A stretch of 48,772 nt of DNA, taken from the NCBI GenBank assembly GCA_023406715.1, contig JAEXVC010000237.1, forward strand, positions 1-48,772, read 5' to 3'. This document shows, one piece after another, positions 7,628 to 15,723 of the stretch. How positions within the stretch are numbered: the first letter of the stretch is position 1; the number at the start of each line of letters is the position of its first letter. The position numbers were made by a program, and so were the translations under genes. The notes under the pieces were generated by a model that saw only the letters and a program-made list of their open reading frames with translations, was not told the origin of the DNA and did no database searches. The DNA comes from Bacteroidota bacterium (lineage in GTDB: Bacteria > Bacteroidota > Bacteroidia > Bacteroidales > Tenuifilaceae).

Positions 7628-8203
7628 ATGGAAACAGTAGATGTAATAACCAAAGCAACCTATATATTTTTCATTTACCTGCTAATGGCAGTATTTGTTG
7701 AGCGTACCGTGGAGATATTTGTAAGCATTTTCAACTACTGCGATTTGAAATGGAAACGCTACCGCGTATGGAATAACCGCGCTGAAAAGTACCGCGACAA
7801 GCTGGATAGGCTCTATAATTTCGACTCATCAACCAAAGTAAACAAGATGTTTAACTGGTTACTGTGGGGCGTGGTAACTGAACCAGCCTATACGGGTGGA
7901 AAAATGATAATATCGGCCCAAACAATCCGTACCAAATACCTGCAAGTATACACCCGAGTTTGCGCCAACATTATTGCGCTAATTCTTGTTCTTGTGCTAT
8001 ACTATGGCTTTGAGATAACAATGATTGATGCCATATCGCGAGTAACAATTGGCTCCGATTCAATTTCTACAGCCACAGTTTCCTTTTTCCAGCGGAATGT
8101 GCTGCTTGGAGTAGTAATATCTGCGGCGTTAGTGGCTGCAGGTGTTGAGCCTTTGCACAATATTATTGGTAAAATTGAGAAAGCAGGTAAAAAGAAATCG
8201 TAA
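7628..8203 (+). CDS. Three-helix membrane protein of the amidase cassette
   Basis: The 191-residue protein has membrane helices near 10-35, 110-133 and 157-175. The cytoplasmic loop after helix 1 is strongly basic (KWKRYRVWNNRAEKYRDK), and the tail KIEKAGKKKS is basic too. The positive-inside rule therefore gives an outside N-terminus and an inside C-terminus. The layout mirrors the membrane part of the preceding amidase: an ER pair in helix 1, and AAGVEPLHNIIG against GAGSKPINFLMN after helix 3. The two are probably distant paralogues. Three helices with N-out and C-in is the class I holin layout, although the long loop is not typical of holins. No function is established. Confidence 0.7.
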   Translation: METVDVITKATYIFFIYLLMAVFVERTVEIFVSIFNYCDLKWKRYRVWNNRAEKYRDKLDRLYNFDSSTKVNKMFNWLLWGVVTEPAYTGGKMIISAQTIRTKYLQVYTRVCANIIALILVLVLYYGFEITMIDAISRVTIGSDSISTATVSFFQRNVLLGVVISAALVAAGVEPLHNIIGKIEKAGKKKS

Positions 8204-8216
8204 AAACTGAAAAGCC

Positions 8217-8657
8217 ATGGAACTACTAAGCATACTTAAACGCGAAAACATTGAAATAGCGGTAATTGCCGTTGTATTTATTGTGCTCATATTCTTGGTG
8301 CTAAAGGATTTTAAGCTAACTAGCAAAAAATCGTGGGGATTGCTTCTTGGACTTACCGCGCTGGGTGGTATTATAGCCATAAAGGCAATTGCCAAAAGGC
8401 GATTACTTCAAGAATTGGAAGAGCGCGAAAATCAACTAGAGGAGATTGAGAAACGCTACAGCGATATGAAGGATAATAACCAAATACTGGAGGACGACTA
8501 CAACAAGTTGAAAGCCGAATTAGAAAGGGTGAAACAGGAATCGCGTAAGGCCATTCTGGAGGCAGATGCCCGCATTGAAGCAGCCCGCCGCGAACGCGAG
8601 AACCCTGAAAATATAACTAAAGAAGAGGTTTACGAATTCTTAAATTCATATAAGTAA
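8217..8657 (+). CDS. Membrane-anchored coiled-coil protein of the amidase cassette
   Basis: The 146-residue protein has two predicted membrane helices (about 12-29 and 39-58), followed by a long charged coiled coil (about 60-130, rich in Glu, Lys and Arg). It ends in ITKEEVYEFLNSYK. I do not recognise a family. Size and plan recall inner-membrane spanins of phages, but it has two helices rather than one, so the side on which the coil lies is uncertain. The stop codon overlaps the next start in TAATG, which implies translational coupling with the exported protein behind it. Confidence 0.7.
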   Translation: MELLSILKRENIEIAVIAVVFIVLIFLVLKDFKLTSKKSWGLLLGLTALGGIIAIKAIAKRRLLQELEERENQLEEIEKRYSDMKDNNQILEDDYNKLKAELERVKQESRKAILEADARIEAARRERENPENITKEEVYEFLNSYK

Positions 8658-9205
8658 TGAAATACTGCTTAACTCTAATATTTGCTTTAGTTGCGTTAAC
8701 GTTAAACGCACAGGATGCAAAACTAACCATTAATGGTGTAGAGCACCGTGGCACCAAAGTAAACGATGGTACAGTAGATTTTGCTACAGCAAATGCTATA
8801 CTTGTACCCACGGAAACGCTAAAAAAGATAATTGCTGACCTAAAGTACTACAAAGTACTGGCACATGAGGACTCCATTAAAATTACCGAACTAAACAAGA
8901 TAATTGCCGCCTCGGAAAAATTGGAAAACAGCGCCGACACTCTTATTAAAAGTCAAAAAGCGATGCTTTTAACTGCAGATAGCCTTTATACTGGTTATAA
9001 GGATTTATACAAGGATTTAAAGCGACTATGCGATATCAATACATTCTCAATAATTCCAGGCGTTGGCTTGGTAAACATCCCCGATGTTAATCCTCAGGTA
9101 AGCCTAGTGTTCAATCTTGGTTTTGAGTACCAAAAAGTAAATTTAAATGCACTCGTAGGAAAGAAATACCAAGGACTAACGGTAGGATATCGGATAGGAT
9201 TTTAG
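8657..9205 (+). CDS. Exported helical protein of the amidase cassette
   Basis: The 182-residue product has a signal peptide (MKYCLTLIFALVALTLNAQ, cut after about residue 19). A short beta-type segment follows, then a long helical region (about 60-125, ending DLYKDLKRLC). The C-terminal part, with alternating hydrophobic residues, ends in an aromatic residue (GLTVGYRIGF), as in proteins that sit at the outer membrane. There is no lipobox. It is the last gene of the cassette, with a one-base overlap upstream and a strong terminator 24 bases downstream. It may bridge wall and outer membrane; that role is inferred only from layout. Confidence 0.7.
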   Translation: MKYCLTLIFALVALTLNAQDAKLTINGVEHRGTKVNDGTVDFATANAILVPTETLKKIIADLKYYKVLAHEDSIKITELNKIIAASEKLENSADTLIKSQKAMLLTADSLYTGYKDLYKDLKRLCDINTFSIIPGVGLVNIPDVNPQVSLVFNLGFEYQKVNLNALVGKKYQGLTVGYRIGF

Positions 9206-9228
9206 AAAAATATTAGGACTTATAACAA

Positions 9229-9273
9229 AATCCCACACTATCAGACAAATGTCGTATAGTGTGGGATTCTTTT
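9229..9273 (+). terminator. Terminator of the amidase cassette
   Basis: Perfect 13-base arms AATCCCACACTAT (9229-9241) and ATAGTGTGGGATT (9256-9268) are followed by CTTTT. It marks the 3' end of the four-gene unit. Confidence 0.8.
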
Positions 9274-9420
9274 AATCAAACCTTTACTTTATTCTGCATA
9301 TCAAGTAATTACTCTAGAAATCTCAACACACAAAAGATGCACTAGTTTTTTACAGTGCAATTCAACACATTTTCATCACGTTTTCAAGCAACCAACATAA
9401 AGTTTTTCATTCTCAAAAAG

Positions 9421-9452
9421 TTGACTTAGGCATCGAAATGTTTGTAACTTTA
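9421..9452 (+). promoter_or_regulatory. Promoter of the NTF2-like lipoprotein gene
   Basis: TTG at 9421-9423 and TAACTTTA at 9445-9452 are 21 bases apart, a one-mismatch match to the Bacteroidota promoter. The start codon is 40 bases downstream. Confidence 0.4.
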
Positions 9453-9492
9453 ATTAATAAAACAACTTAAAGTCAAACTAATTACTAAACTA

Positions 9493-9954
9493 ATGAGAAC
9501 AAAATTATTATTAATTTGTATCCTACCATTTTTAATAGGATGCTCTTCTACTCCAAAAGTAGATATTGCAAAAGAGACTGAAGTGCTTCGTGAACTCGAA
9601 GATCAATGGTCCGCAGCTGTTACAAAAAAGGATATTGAAACTAATCTTAGTTTCATTAGTCCTGATGCTTTTTTTATGGATCCGAACATACCTGCTTACA
9701 AAGGCTCAGAAGCATTCAGGAAGGCATTAACAGCTTGGTTTGATGATAAAAATCTTCTTTTCGATACCTATCAATATGAAATAGATGACATTGAAATATC
9801 AGCATCAGGAGATCTAGCATATGTAAGGTGCCACTCTCAAATTTCTAAACAAACACCCGATGGGCCTGCTCTAGTTCATACTAAGTTTATTGATATTTGG
9901 AAAAAAATTGATGGAGAATGGAAGTGTGTTTTAAACATAGGTAATCATCATTAA
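9493..9954 (+). CDS. Lipoprotein with NTF2/SnoaL-like (DUF4440-type) domain
   Basis: The 153-residue protein has a lipoprotein signal with LIGC and lipidated Cys17. The mature domain (about 30-153) has the order of the NTF2-like cone fold: a first helix with LRELEDQWSAAVTKKD, a segment FISPDAFFMDPN, a helix KALTAWFDD, and long strands ending DIWKKIDGEWKCVLNIGNHH. The WKxxDGEWK ending is typical of DUF4440/SnoaL-like proteins. Members vary from enzymes to binding proteins, so no substrate can be named. The gene is monocistronic with its own promoter. Confidence 0.8.
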   Translation: MRTKLLLICILPFLIGCSSTPKVDIAKETEVLRELEDQWSAAVTKKDIETNLSFISPDAFFMDPNIPAYKGSEAFRKALTAWFDDKNLLFDTYQYEIDDIEISASGDLAYVRCHSQISKQTPDGPALVHTKFIDIWKKIDGEWKCVLNIGNHH

Positions 9955-10014
9955 TCCATTTCTTAGTTCTACAAATTGTAATAATTGAATAGACAAACGA
10001 ATTTGGAGGTTAGC

Positions 10015-10044
10015 ATATCTCTTTAAATTATTACTAAGAGATAT
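10015..10044 (+). terminator. Hairpin downstream of the NTF2-like lipoprotein
   Basis: Nine-base arms ATATCTCTT (10015-10023) and AAGAGATAT (10036-10044) flank a 12-base loop. No T-run follows, so termination is uncertain. Confidence 0.35.
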
Positions 10045-10216
10045 TGTATTGACCATGTTATCATTGCAAACAAAATAATTCAGCTGATTAATATTTAACA
10101 ACAAATAGTTGCTATTAGCAAGCCCTTTCCGTACATTTATCGTTTTGGGATTCGAGAATATTGGGCTTATGGTAATAATTTTACTTGTATAACAAATGAA
10201 TACTTCTTTTGAATAA

Positions 10217-11050
10217 ATGGCGCAGAACAGCAATGAAATTAAGTATATTAACGTTGAAAAGACAATTAAGGAGAGTAACTCGAAGTTACTAAACAAACTT
10301 CCTGGGTTTATAGCAAAGTTAATAGTAAAAACCATTAAGCAAAAGGAGATTAACAGATTCTTAAACAAGCATTCAGACTCTATTGGACGAGATTTCCTTA
10401 TTAAGATTATTGAAGAGTATAATATAAAGATTGAGGTTGAAGGAAAGGAGAACTTACCCGAAAATGGTAAGTGTATTTTTGTGGCAAATCATCCTTTCGG
10501 TCTAATAGACGGATTAGTACTAACCCATATTGTATCAGGGAAATACGGATCTATAAAAGCAATAGCTAACGATGCTTTTATGCTAATTCCTCAGTTACAC
10601 CCTTTTATTGCCGCAGTGAATGTTTTCGAAGGCTCATCGAAAGATTACCTGAAAGCCCTGGACGAAACTTACTATACTGAAGTACCTATAACCCATTTCC
10701 CAGCAGGCGAGGTTTCGCGGCTGTACTCAGGAAAAGTACAGGATACGAAATGGCAAAAAAGCTTCATCACCAAATCGATTGCCAGCAACCGCGATATCGT
10801 ACCCATTTATTTTTATGGAAGAAACTCAAACTTATTCTACACAATATTCTTGCTAAGACGATTGCTTGGTATCAACGTTAATTTGGAGTTAATTCTGTTA
10901 CCTCGCGAATTTTTCAAAAAGCGCAATAAAACCATAAAGGTAAAGATTGGAAAACCAATCCCTTACCAAACATTTGATAAATCCTTAACGCACTGGGATT
11001 GGGCACAAAATGTTCGTAAACGCCTATACAGCTTATCCGATAAAAATTAA
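10217..11050 (+). CDS. Lysophospholipid acyltransferase family protein
   Basis: The 277-residue protein belongs to the LPLAT superfamily, in the hemolysin-like branch. NHPFGLIDG (91-99) holds the catalytic His92 and Asp98 with five residues between them, as in this branch. FPAGEVSRL (161-169) is the substrate-binding motif, and IVPIYFYGRNS follows. Such enzymes move an acyl chain to a lipid or amino-lipid precursor at the inner membrane. The methyltransferase gene begins 15 bases downstream, so a two-step lipid modification is plausible. The exact acceptor is unknown. Confidence 0.85.
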   Translation: MAQNSNEIKYINVEKTIKESNSKLLNKLPGFIAKLIVKTIKQKEINRFLNKHSDSIGRDFLIKIIEEYNIKIEVEGKENLPENGKCIFVANHPFGLIDGLVLTHIVSGKYGSIKAIANDAFMLIPQLHPFIAAVNVFEGSSKDYLKALDETYYTEVPITHFPAGEVSRLYSGKVQDTKWQKSFITKSIASNRDIVPIYFYGRNSNLFYTIFLLRRLLGINVNLELILLPREFFKKRNKTIKVKIGKPIPYQTFDKSLTHWDWAQNVRKRLYSLSDKN

Positions 11051-11065
11051 ACTTAACCCAACCAT

Positions 11066-11842
11066 ATGGCTTTAAAACTAAACTTACGCGAAAACTTCTT
11101 CCGAATTTGGTACTGGTATGTTAACAAGGTTGACAAGAATGCTGAGATACTCTTTATGAACTACGGATATCACGACAAGAATCAGGAAGTAATCATTGAT
11201 GGGCTCAATGAACGTAATCGTTACTCAATTCAGTTATACCATCATTTAGCAAGTTCTGTAGAAATTCAAAATAAGGATATTGTTGAAATAGGCTGTGGAC
11301 GTGGTGGTGGATTATCCTATATTGCAAAAAATTTCTCAGTTGCATCGGCTGTTGGTGTTGATTTGAATAAGCAAGCCGTTGCATTTTGCAACAAGTACCA
11401 TAAAATTGATGGTTTATCGTTTCAGCAAGGCGATGCACAAAACCTAGAGCTAGAGCATAATACCTGCGATATTGTACTGAATGTTGAGTCGTCGCATCGC
11501 TACCCAAATATGCAAGCATTCTTGCATGAGGTGCATCGCATTTTACGCCCTGGAGGCTACTTTCTATTCACCGATTTCCGTTACGATTACGAAATGGAAG
11601 AGATGAAGAAGATACTAGAAAGTAGCGGATTAACAGTGATGAAGGAGAATTTGATTAACAAGGAAGTTGTTGCCGCACTTGAGTTGGACGACAAACGTAA
11701 ACGTGAACTTGTAAAAAAATTGGCACCAAAGTTTCTGCACAAAATAGCATTGAACTTTGCCGGAACAGTAGGCTCTGACACCTACAATAAGATTGCATCA
11801 AATAGCTATGTTTATTTCAGCTACGTGTTGCGAAAAAATTAA
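11066..11842 (+). CDS. SAM-dependent methyltransferase beside an acyltransferase
   Basis: The 258-residue class I methyltransferase has motif I IVEIGCGRGGGLSYIA (72-87), strand-2 motif GVDLN and strand-4 NVESSHRYPN. The N-terminal LFMNYGYHD and the NVESSHRYP segment are typical of methyltransferases acting on lipids or polyketides, such as the phthiotriol methyltransferase group. It is co-transcribed with the acyltransferase 15 bases upstream, and a strong terminator follows. The substrate is probably a lipid by context, but the sequence does not show it. Confidence 0.85.
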   Translation: MALKLNLRENFFRIWYWYVNKVDKNAEILFMNYGYHDKNQEVIIDGLNERNRYSIQLYHHLASSVEIQNKDIVEIGCGRGGGLSYIAKNFSVASAVGVDLNKQAVAFCNKYHKIDGLSFQQGDAQNLELEHNTCDIVLNVESSHRYPNMQAFLHEVHRILRPGGYFLFTDFRYDYEMEEMKKILESSGLTVMKENLINKEVVAALELDDKRKRELVKKLAPKFLHKIALNFAGTVGSDTYNKIASNSYVYFSYVLRKN

Positions 11843-11856
11843 ACAATTGAGATATT

Positions 11857-11894
11857 AAAAGAAGAGTCGGATATAGTTTCCGACTCTTCTTTTT
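11857..11894 (+). terminator. Terminator of the acyltransferase-methyltransferase operon
   Basis: Fifteen-base arms, AAAAGAAGAGTCGGA (11857-11871) and TCCGACTCTTCTTTT (11879-11893), form a strong stem flanked by A and T runs. It can also serve the convergent minus-strand gene that ends at 11918. Confidence 0.8.
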
Positions 11895-11917
11895 CAATCA
11901 AAAATCAATACAATATA

Positions 11918-12328
11918 CTACTCTCCCTTGGCTAACTTGCTCATCCATCGCCAATGCGATACAAACAGCACGACACAAATCAATACAAGTAACCCATGAA
12001 TTATAATGGCTCTAACTGCTCTGTGTTTCTCCAGTTGAATTTTATTATCGCGAGCAGCTTGGTACATTACCTTCAAGGTTTGTTCATCAGGAATATATGC
12101 AGCACTTGCTGAGTCTGCCTGCTTACTCGTAGATTTTAGAATATCCATCTTGTAATTCTCATAAGAGGCTAAGCTAGGAGCGCTCTCGGGAGTCCAGCCT
12201 GCATGAATAGGGTCTCCCAGGTCAATCAGTGAATTCACCAACTGTGTTATACTTATCAGGAAAGTAATAACAGCAACCAAACACACCAAATAACCATAAA
12301 CTTGGGCAATGCGTTGTGTTTTTTCCAT
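11918..12328 (-). CDS. Small two-helix membrane protein, function unknown
   Basis: The product of about 136 residues has membrane helices near the N-terminus (about 11-32, YLVCLVAVITFLISITQLV) and the C-terminus (about 108-128), joined by a soluble segment of about 75 residues. I do not recognise the family. An upstream ATG at 12352 would add MKNFEKKI. The start at 12328 is preferred because the likely promoter (-7 box complement at 12367-12374) would leave only about 8 bases before the longer start. Confidence 0.65.
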   Translation of the reverse strand: MEKTQRIAQVYGYLVCLVAVITFLISITQLVNSLIDLGDPIHAGWTPESAPSLASYENYKMDILKSTSKQADSASAAYIPDEQTLKVMYQAARDNKIQLEKHRAVRAIIIHGLLVLICVVLFVSHWRWMSKLAKGE

Positions 12329-12366
12329 AATTTTTTTTTCAAAATTTTTCAAAATTCAATTATTTA

Positions 12367-12397
12367 TAAAATTACCTTAATGATAGCCAAATGTCAA
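12367..12397 (-). promoter_or_regulatory. Promoter of the small membrane protein gene
   Basis: On the minus strand, TTGACA begins at 12397 and TAATTTTA spans 12374-12367, with 20 bases between TTG and the -7 box. The match to the Bacteroidota consensus has one mismatch. Confidence 0.4.
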
Positions 12398-12482
12398 GTC
12401 ATACTATGAATATTTACTTTAGGACCAATCATAGTTGATCCTGTATAAAATTGATTCTGAGTGATTCAGAAAAATTTAATTA

Positions 12483-13076
12483 CTACCACGAGAAAATCCT
12501 ATAGGACAAGTTTAGCGAAGTATAAATTTGATTATCGAATGTTTTACCAATATAAAGGTATTCAACCGAAGGTGTTATGTCAAACCTTTTACCGATAGGT
12601 ATATTGTATTGAATTCCAACTGCAAAATTGTATTTACTAAGAGCACTCCCTGTTATTGAACTTGTTTTCTTTCTCCCTGTTTTAATGGAGTAAATCATGA
12701 ATGCATAACCTGATGAAAAAGTTGCTTCAAAATTTTTAAAAAGGCTCATTGAGATACTAATAAATATGGGTATAACATCGAGATTTGCTTGAAGCCTAAC
12801 GCTAATATCATCTGTTTGAACTCTGCTTACAGAGTATATCCTCGAATAACCTGTTCTAATTCCAATTCGCAATCGGTATTCGGTTTGCCAATATAGTTTA
12901 GTCGACAAAAACGGCTGATAGGGCATTAGGTTATCACCAGAAACATTGGTAAAAGTATTGATATAGTACCCATAACCTCCACCAAAGCTAATTTTGAGTT
13001 TATTTTGCTCCTGAGCATTACTATTTAAATATAGAAAGCAAAAAAACAGCACTAAAGTAGTATAGGATTTAGTCAT
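12483..13076 (-). CDS. Outer-membrane beta-barrel protein, 3' gene of GDPD operon
   Basis: The product has a signal peptide ending LYLNSNAQ, then about 175 residues of alternating hydrophobic and polar strands. These include KISFGGGYGYYINT, YRLRIGIRTGYSRI and FDITPSVEYLYIG, and the chain ends in Phe-Ser-Trp, as expected for a small outer-membrane barrel of about eight strands. The start at 13076 (MTKSY) overlaps the stop of the upstream lipoprotein gene by 8 bases; an ATG at 13088 would add four residues. It is the last gene of a three-gene operon. Its ligand or partner is unknown. Confidence 0.7.
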   Translation of the reverse strand: MTKSYTTLVLFFCFLYLNSNAQEQNKLKISFGGGYGYYINTFTNVSGDNLMPYQPFLSTKLYWQTEYRLRIGIRTGYSRIYSVSRVQTDDISVRLQANLDVIPIFISISMSLFKNFEATFSSGYAFMIYSIKTGRKKTSSITGSALSKYNFAVGIQYNIPIGKRFDITPSVEYLYIGKTFDNQIYTSLNLSYRIFSW

Positions 13077-14343
13077 TGTGTCGAACATAATGATAATAAG
13101 CTAGTATTGTTGGATAATCGGTAAGTATACCATCAAATCGATTGTTTTCAATTGAACTACCAAACGAAGTATAAAGAGCAATGTGCTTAGGATAATCAAC
13201 CGTCCATGGTATACATAAAACTCCATTATTGTGCATCTCAATAACCTTATTGGATTGATAACCATTAGAAAAAGGTGGAGCCCAAATTTTTGAATTGGCC
13301 GCAATAACTTTATCGATATCAAGTTCGCATAAAGTGGCGATTCTATCGTAATCAGGTTTTGCCAAAACATAGTTATACGTATTTTCGTCAGGGATTCCAA
13401 TGTAAACACTTAAATCTCTGCCGCTTCCTGTAATCTTGTCATTATATTTTTTTTGTAATATAATCGCATTATCTATTGTTTTAAAATCCTTAATGTCGAG
13501 CCAAACTAATCGTAACGAAGTTTCTTCTAAAATGAATTTTAAAGCATCATCAAGTTTTGGTATTTCCTCACCATGAAGCAACTCAACATAAGTTCTCAGT
13601 TGAGAGTAGGTGTAATCGGCAATTTTACCCATCAATGGACTTTTTTGGATTGATCGAACATTTAATTCAGCGTCATGATAAACAACAGGGACATCATCTT
13701 TTGTTATGTATACATCTATTTCTACACCAGTTGCTCCCAAATACTCTGAATAGTTTATCATTTCTATACTATTCTCAGAATAAGGATGAAAATCGGAATT
13801 CCGCCCTCCACCTCTATGTGCAACAATTAAAAACTTGTCGTTAAGAAGTGTTTCTGTGAAACTCTCAATTCGCTCAAACTGTATTTGATTATTGGGTTCA
13901 CCACTGTTAAAACTATAAAGGCCCGTAATAGTAATCACACTGGTAGGTATATCGTTTAAAATGGAAGTCGATTGATCGACAAAAAGTCTTATCAAGCCTG
14001 TTTTATCTGTCAATATTTGTCGCCAATAACCTTCCAAAAGAATAGATTGACTGTATATTCCTGTCTCAACAATACTGAAAATGCCTTGTTTGTTACCAAA
14101 AAAAGATATGCGATCGCGAGTGACTTTTACAACAATAGTATCGCCAAACTCACTCGCTCCCTTCACAACCCTATAAATTCCTTCAATGGCAATTCTTTTA
14201 TCTATAGGAAGAGAGGTTGACTGAAGAATTAGTTTATCACTAGTCTCAAACTCTGGGAAATCTACTACCCAATAGTTCTGATCTTGACATGCAGAAAGAA
14301 CAGCAAGTCCAAATATGAAGATATACAACCGAATCATTCTCAT
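13069..14343 (-). CDS. Glycerophosphodiester phosphodiesterase family lipoprotein
   Basis: The 424-residue protein has a lipoprotein signal (LSAC, Cys19). A beta-rich N-terminal domain (about 50-150, with EGIYRVV and EGYWRQI) resembles lipocalin-type sandwiches. The GDPD TIM barrel spans about 172-420. Catalytic features are present: HRGGG (His176, Arg177), SEN (189-191, Glu190), EIDVY with Glu208 and Asp210, and VVYHD with His223. Such enzymes split glycerophosphodiesters into glycerol 3-phosphate and an alcohol, here presumably in the periplasm or at the surface. It overlaps the upstream barrel gene by ATGA and the downstream barrel gene by 8 bases, so all three are coupled. Confidence 0.88.
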   Translation of the reverse strand: MRMIRLYIFIFGLAVLSACQDQNYWVVDFPEFETSDKLILQSTSLPIDKRIAIEGIYRVVKGASEFGDTIVVKVTRDRISFFGNKQGIFSIVETGIYSQSILLEGYWRQILTDKTGLIRLFVDQSTSILNDIPTSVITITGLYSFNSGEPNNQIQFERIESFTETLLNDKFLIVAHRGGGRNSDFHPYSENSIEMINYSEYLGATGVEIDVYITKDDVPVVYHDAELNVRSIQKSPLMGKIADYTYSQLRTYVELLHGEEIPKLDDALKFILEETSLRLVWLDIKDFKTIDNAIILQKKYNDKITGSGRDLSVYIGIPDENTYNYVLAKPDYDRIATLCELDIDKVIAANSKIWAPPFSNGYQSNKVIEMHNNGVLCIPWTVDYPKHIALYTSFGSSIENNRFDGILTDYPTILAYYHYVRHND

Positions 14344-15065
14344 ATTACTATACCTATATAAATTTGCGGAATGTAATAAAATCTACTTGTGGAAACTTGG
14401 GCTGACCATGTGGTGAAGTAAGATTTATGGAAATTGTTAACAAAGCCAAGAAGCATAACTCTATTTTTGGAAAGTCTCTGCTCAACGAATACACCTAAAG
14501 ATTTACCTACCAAACGCCTCTTTTTAAGATATATCTCAACTTCCTCGCTTGCAGTAGTACTTGTTATAGAAAAATCATACTCTGCAACAATTGTAATTGC
14601 CACATCATTAATTTGATAAGCAACTGCCGCATTAGGAAACACCGACCATCCATAAGTTTCGAGTTGACTTTCATATTTACTTTTTCTGTAATAACTGTAT
14701 GCTCCATTTATTCCAACACCAAAAAAGAAAGACTTGAATCGGAAGTTTACCTCTGGACCAATTTTCAAAATCGCAGAGTTGAGACTAACAGTAATGTCGC
14801 CTTTAATATTTAAATTTAGGGGAAGGCTGTATTTTGAGGCTAAGTTAAGCATAGTTGTACTATTCTCAGTCTCATACCAATCGTATGGCAAACGAACAAA
14901 CGAAACCGATGCAAATGACTGTAAATTAAAACTCTTACGAGGATTGGGCAGTTTGAAGCAATTATTACGCAAAACTGTATCCTCTGAAAAACTATTAACT
15001 CCAAAAGCGTTTTCTAGGACTATACAAAGAATTGCGGTAATAATTACAATAGTCTTGCACTTCAT
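14340..15065 (-). CDS. Outer-membrane beta-barrel protein, first gene of GDPD operon
   Basis: The product of 241 residues starts at MKCKTIVIITAILCIV, a clear signal peptide. An upstream ATG at 15119 would bury that signal behind 18 residues and is rejected. The mature chain has many amphipathic strands (FASVSFVRLPYDW, AILKIGPEVNFRF, FYYIPQIYIGIVI). The strand count suggests a barrel of eight or more strands. The stop overlaps the GDPD lipoprotein start in ATGA. Family and ligand are not recognised. Confidence 0.7.
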   Translation of the reverse strand: MKCKTIVIITAILCIVLENAFGVNSFSEDTVLRNNCFKLPNPRKSFNLQSFASVSFVRLPYDWYETENSTTMLNLASKYSLPLNLNIKGDITVSLNSAILKIGPEVNFRFKSFFFGVGINGAYSYYRKSKYESQLETYGWSVFPNAAVAYQINDVAITIVAEYDFSITSTTASEEVEIYLKKRRLVGKSLGVFVEQRLSKNRVMLLGFVNNFHKSYFTTWSAQVSTSRFYYIPQIYIGIVI

Positions 15066-15326
15066 TTTTAAGGTTATATCTAGTTTATATGTAGTAAAAG
15101 CATCATAAGTAAGCCTCAATCTTATCTAAAATAAACTAACTTCAAAAAGGCAATTTAACAAATAAAACTAAACCATGCATGCAATATTATGCATATTAAT
15201 AAAACACAATAATTTGAATTATTAAAATAACCTCTCGTTATATTCTTAACTTAACGACTAAGTAGTGGTAAATCAAACTTAAGTTAACTTTTTGCTTTTA
15301 TAATTGTTTTACCTCTAAAAATTGTA

Positions 15327-15614
15327 ATGACTGATAAATGTTTAATCGGATTTGATGAGGTAAGCAACCAATTCTACATTAAGGTTGATGATGAAATAGT
15401 TGCTGAAATGACCATTACCATTGAAAATCCACAAAGAATAATTATTGAGCACACAATAGTAAGTCCAAAGTATAGTGGTAAGGGATTAGGAAAACTATTA
15501 GTAAGTAACGTTGTTGAATTTGCTCGGGATAGCGGTATGAAGATTACTCCCATATGTGAGTATGCAAAAAGCGTATTAGAAAAAAATATGGAGTATAATG
15601 ATGTATTATTATAA
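15327..15614 (+). CDS. Small GNAT-family N-acetyltransferase (YjdJ/Gtn type)
   Basis: The 95-residue protein is the short GNAT type (Acetyltransf_CG, PF14542). It has the acetyl-CoA loop in YSGKGLGKLLV (about 49-59), HTIVSP before it, and the closing pattern ITPICEYAKSVLEKN..Y. Members are small acetyltransferases with poorly known substrates. The gene is short but has the full family length. It lies alone, divergent from the GDPD operon and upstream of the tandem adenylate kinase. Confidence 0.85.
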   Translation: MTDKCLIGFDEVSNQFYIKVDDEIVAEMTITIENPQRIIIEHTIVSPKYSGKGLGKLLVSNVVEFARDSGMKITPICEYAKSVLEKNMEYNDVLL

Positions 15615-15695
15615 GCAATAATATCAGAAAACATTTAAGCATGTTTCAAAATTATTAGGAAAAATTTCTTCATTGCTTTTTTTTCCATATTTTAG

Positions 15696-15723
15696 TGATG
15701 AATTCTATAACCAAAATTCATCA
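15696..15723 (+). promoter_or_regulatory. Inverted repeat ending on the adenylate kinase start codon
   Basis: Perfect 9-base arms TGATGAATT (15696-15704) and AATTCATCA (15715-15723) flank a 10-base loop. The second arm ends on the A of the start codon. As RNA it could hide the start; as DNA it could be an operator. A possible -7 box, TATTTTAG (15688-15695), lies just before it. Confidence 0.4.

Noticed and set aside
6275..9205. Remnant of an integrated phage
   Set aside because: No integrase, capsid, tail, terminase or phage regulator is present on either side, so a phage origin is not supported beyond the lysis-like layout.
9931..10368. Minus-strand frame of 145 codons
   Set aside because: Its upstream end lies antisense inside the well-supported acyltransferase gene and the rest is spacer. 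The hydrophobic product comes from AT-rich DNA.
14734..15108. Plus-strand frame of 124 codons
   Set aside because: Lies fully antisense to the outer-membrane barrel gene, which has a signal peptide and operon overlaps.
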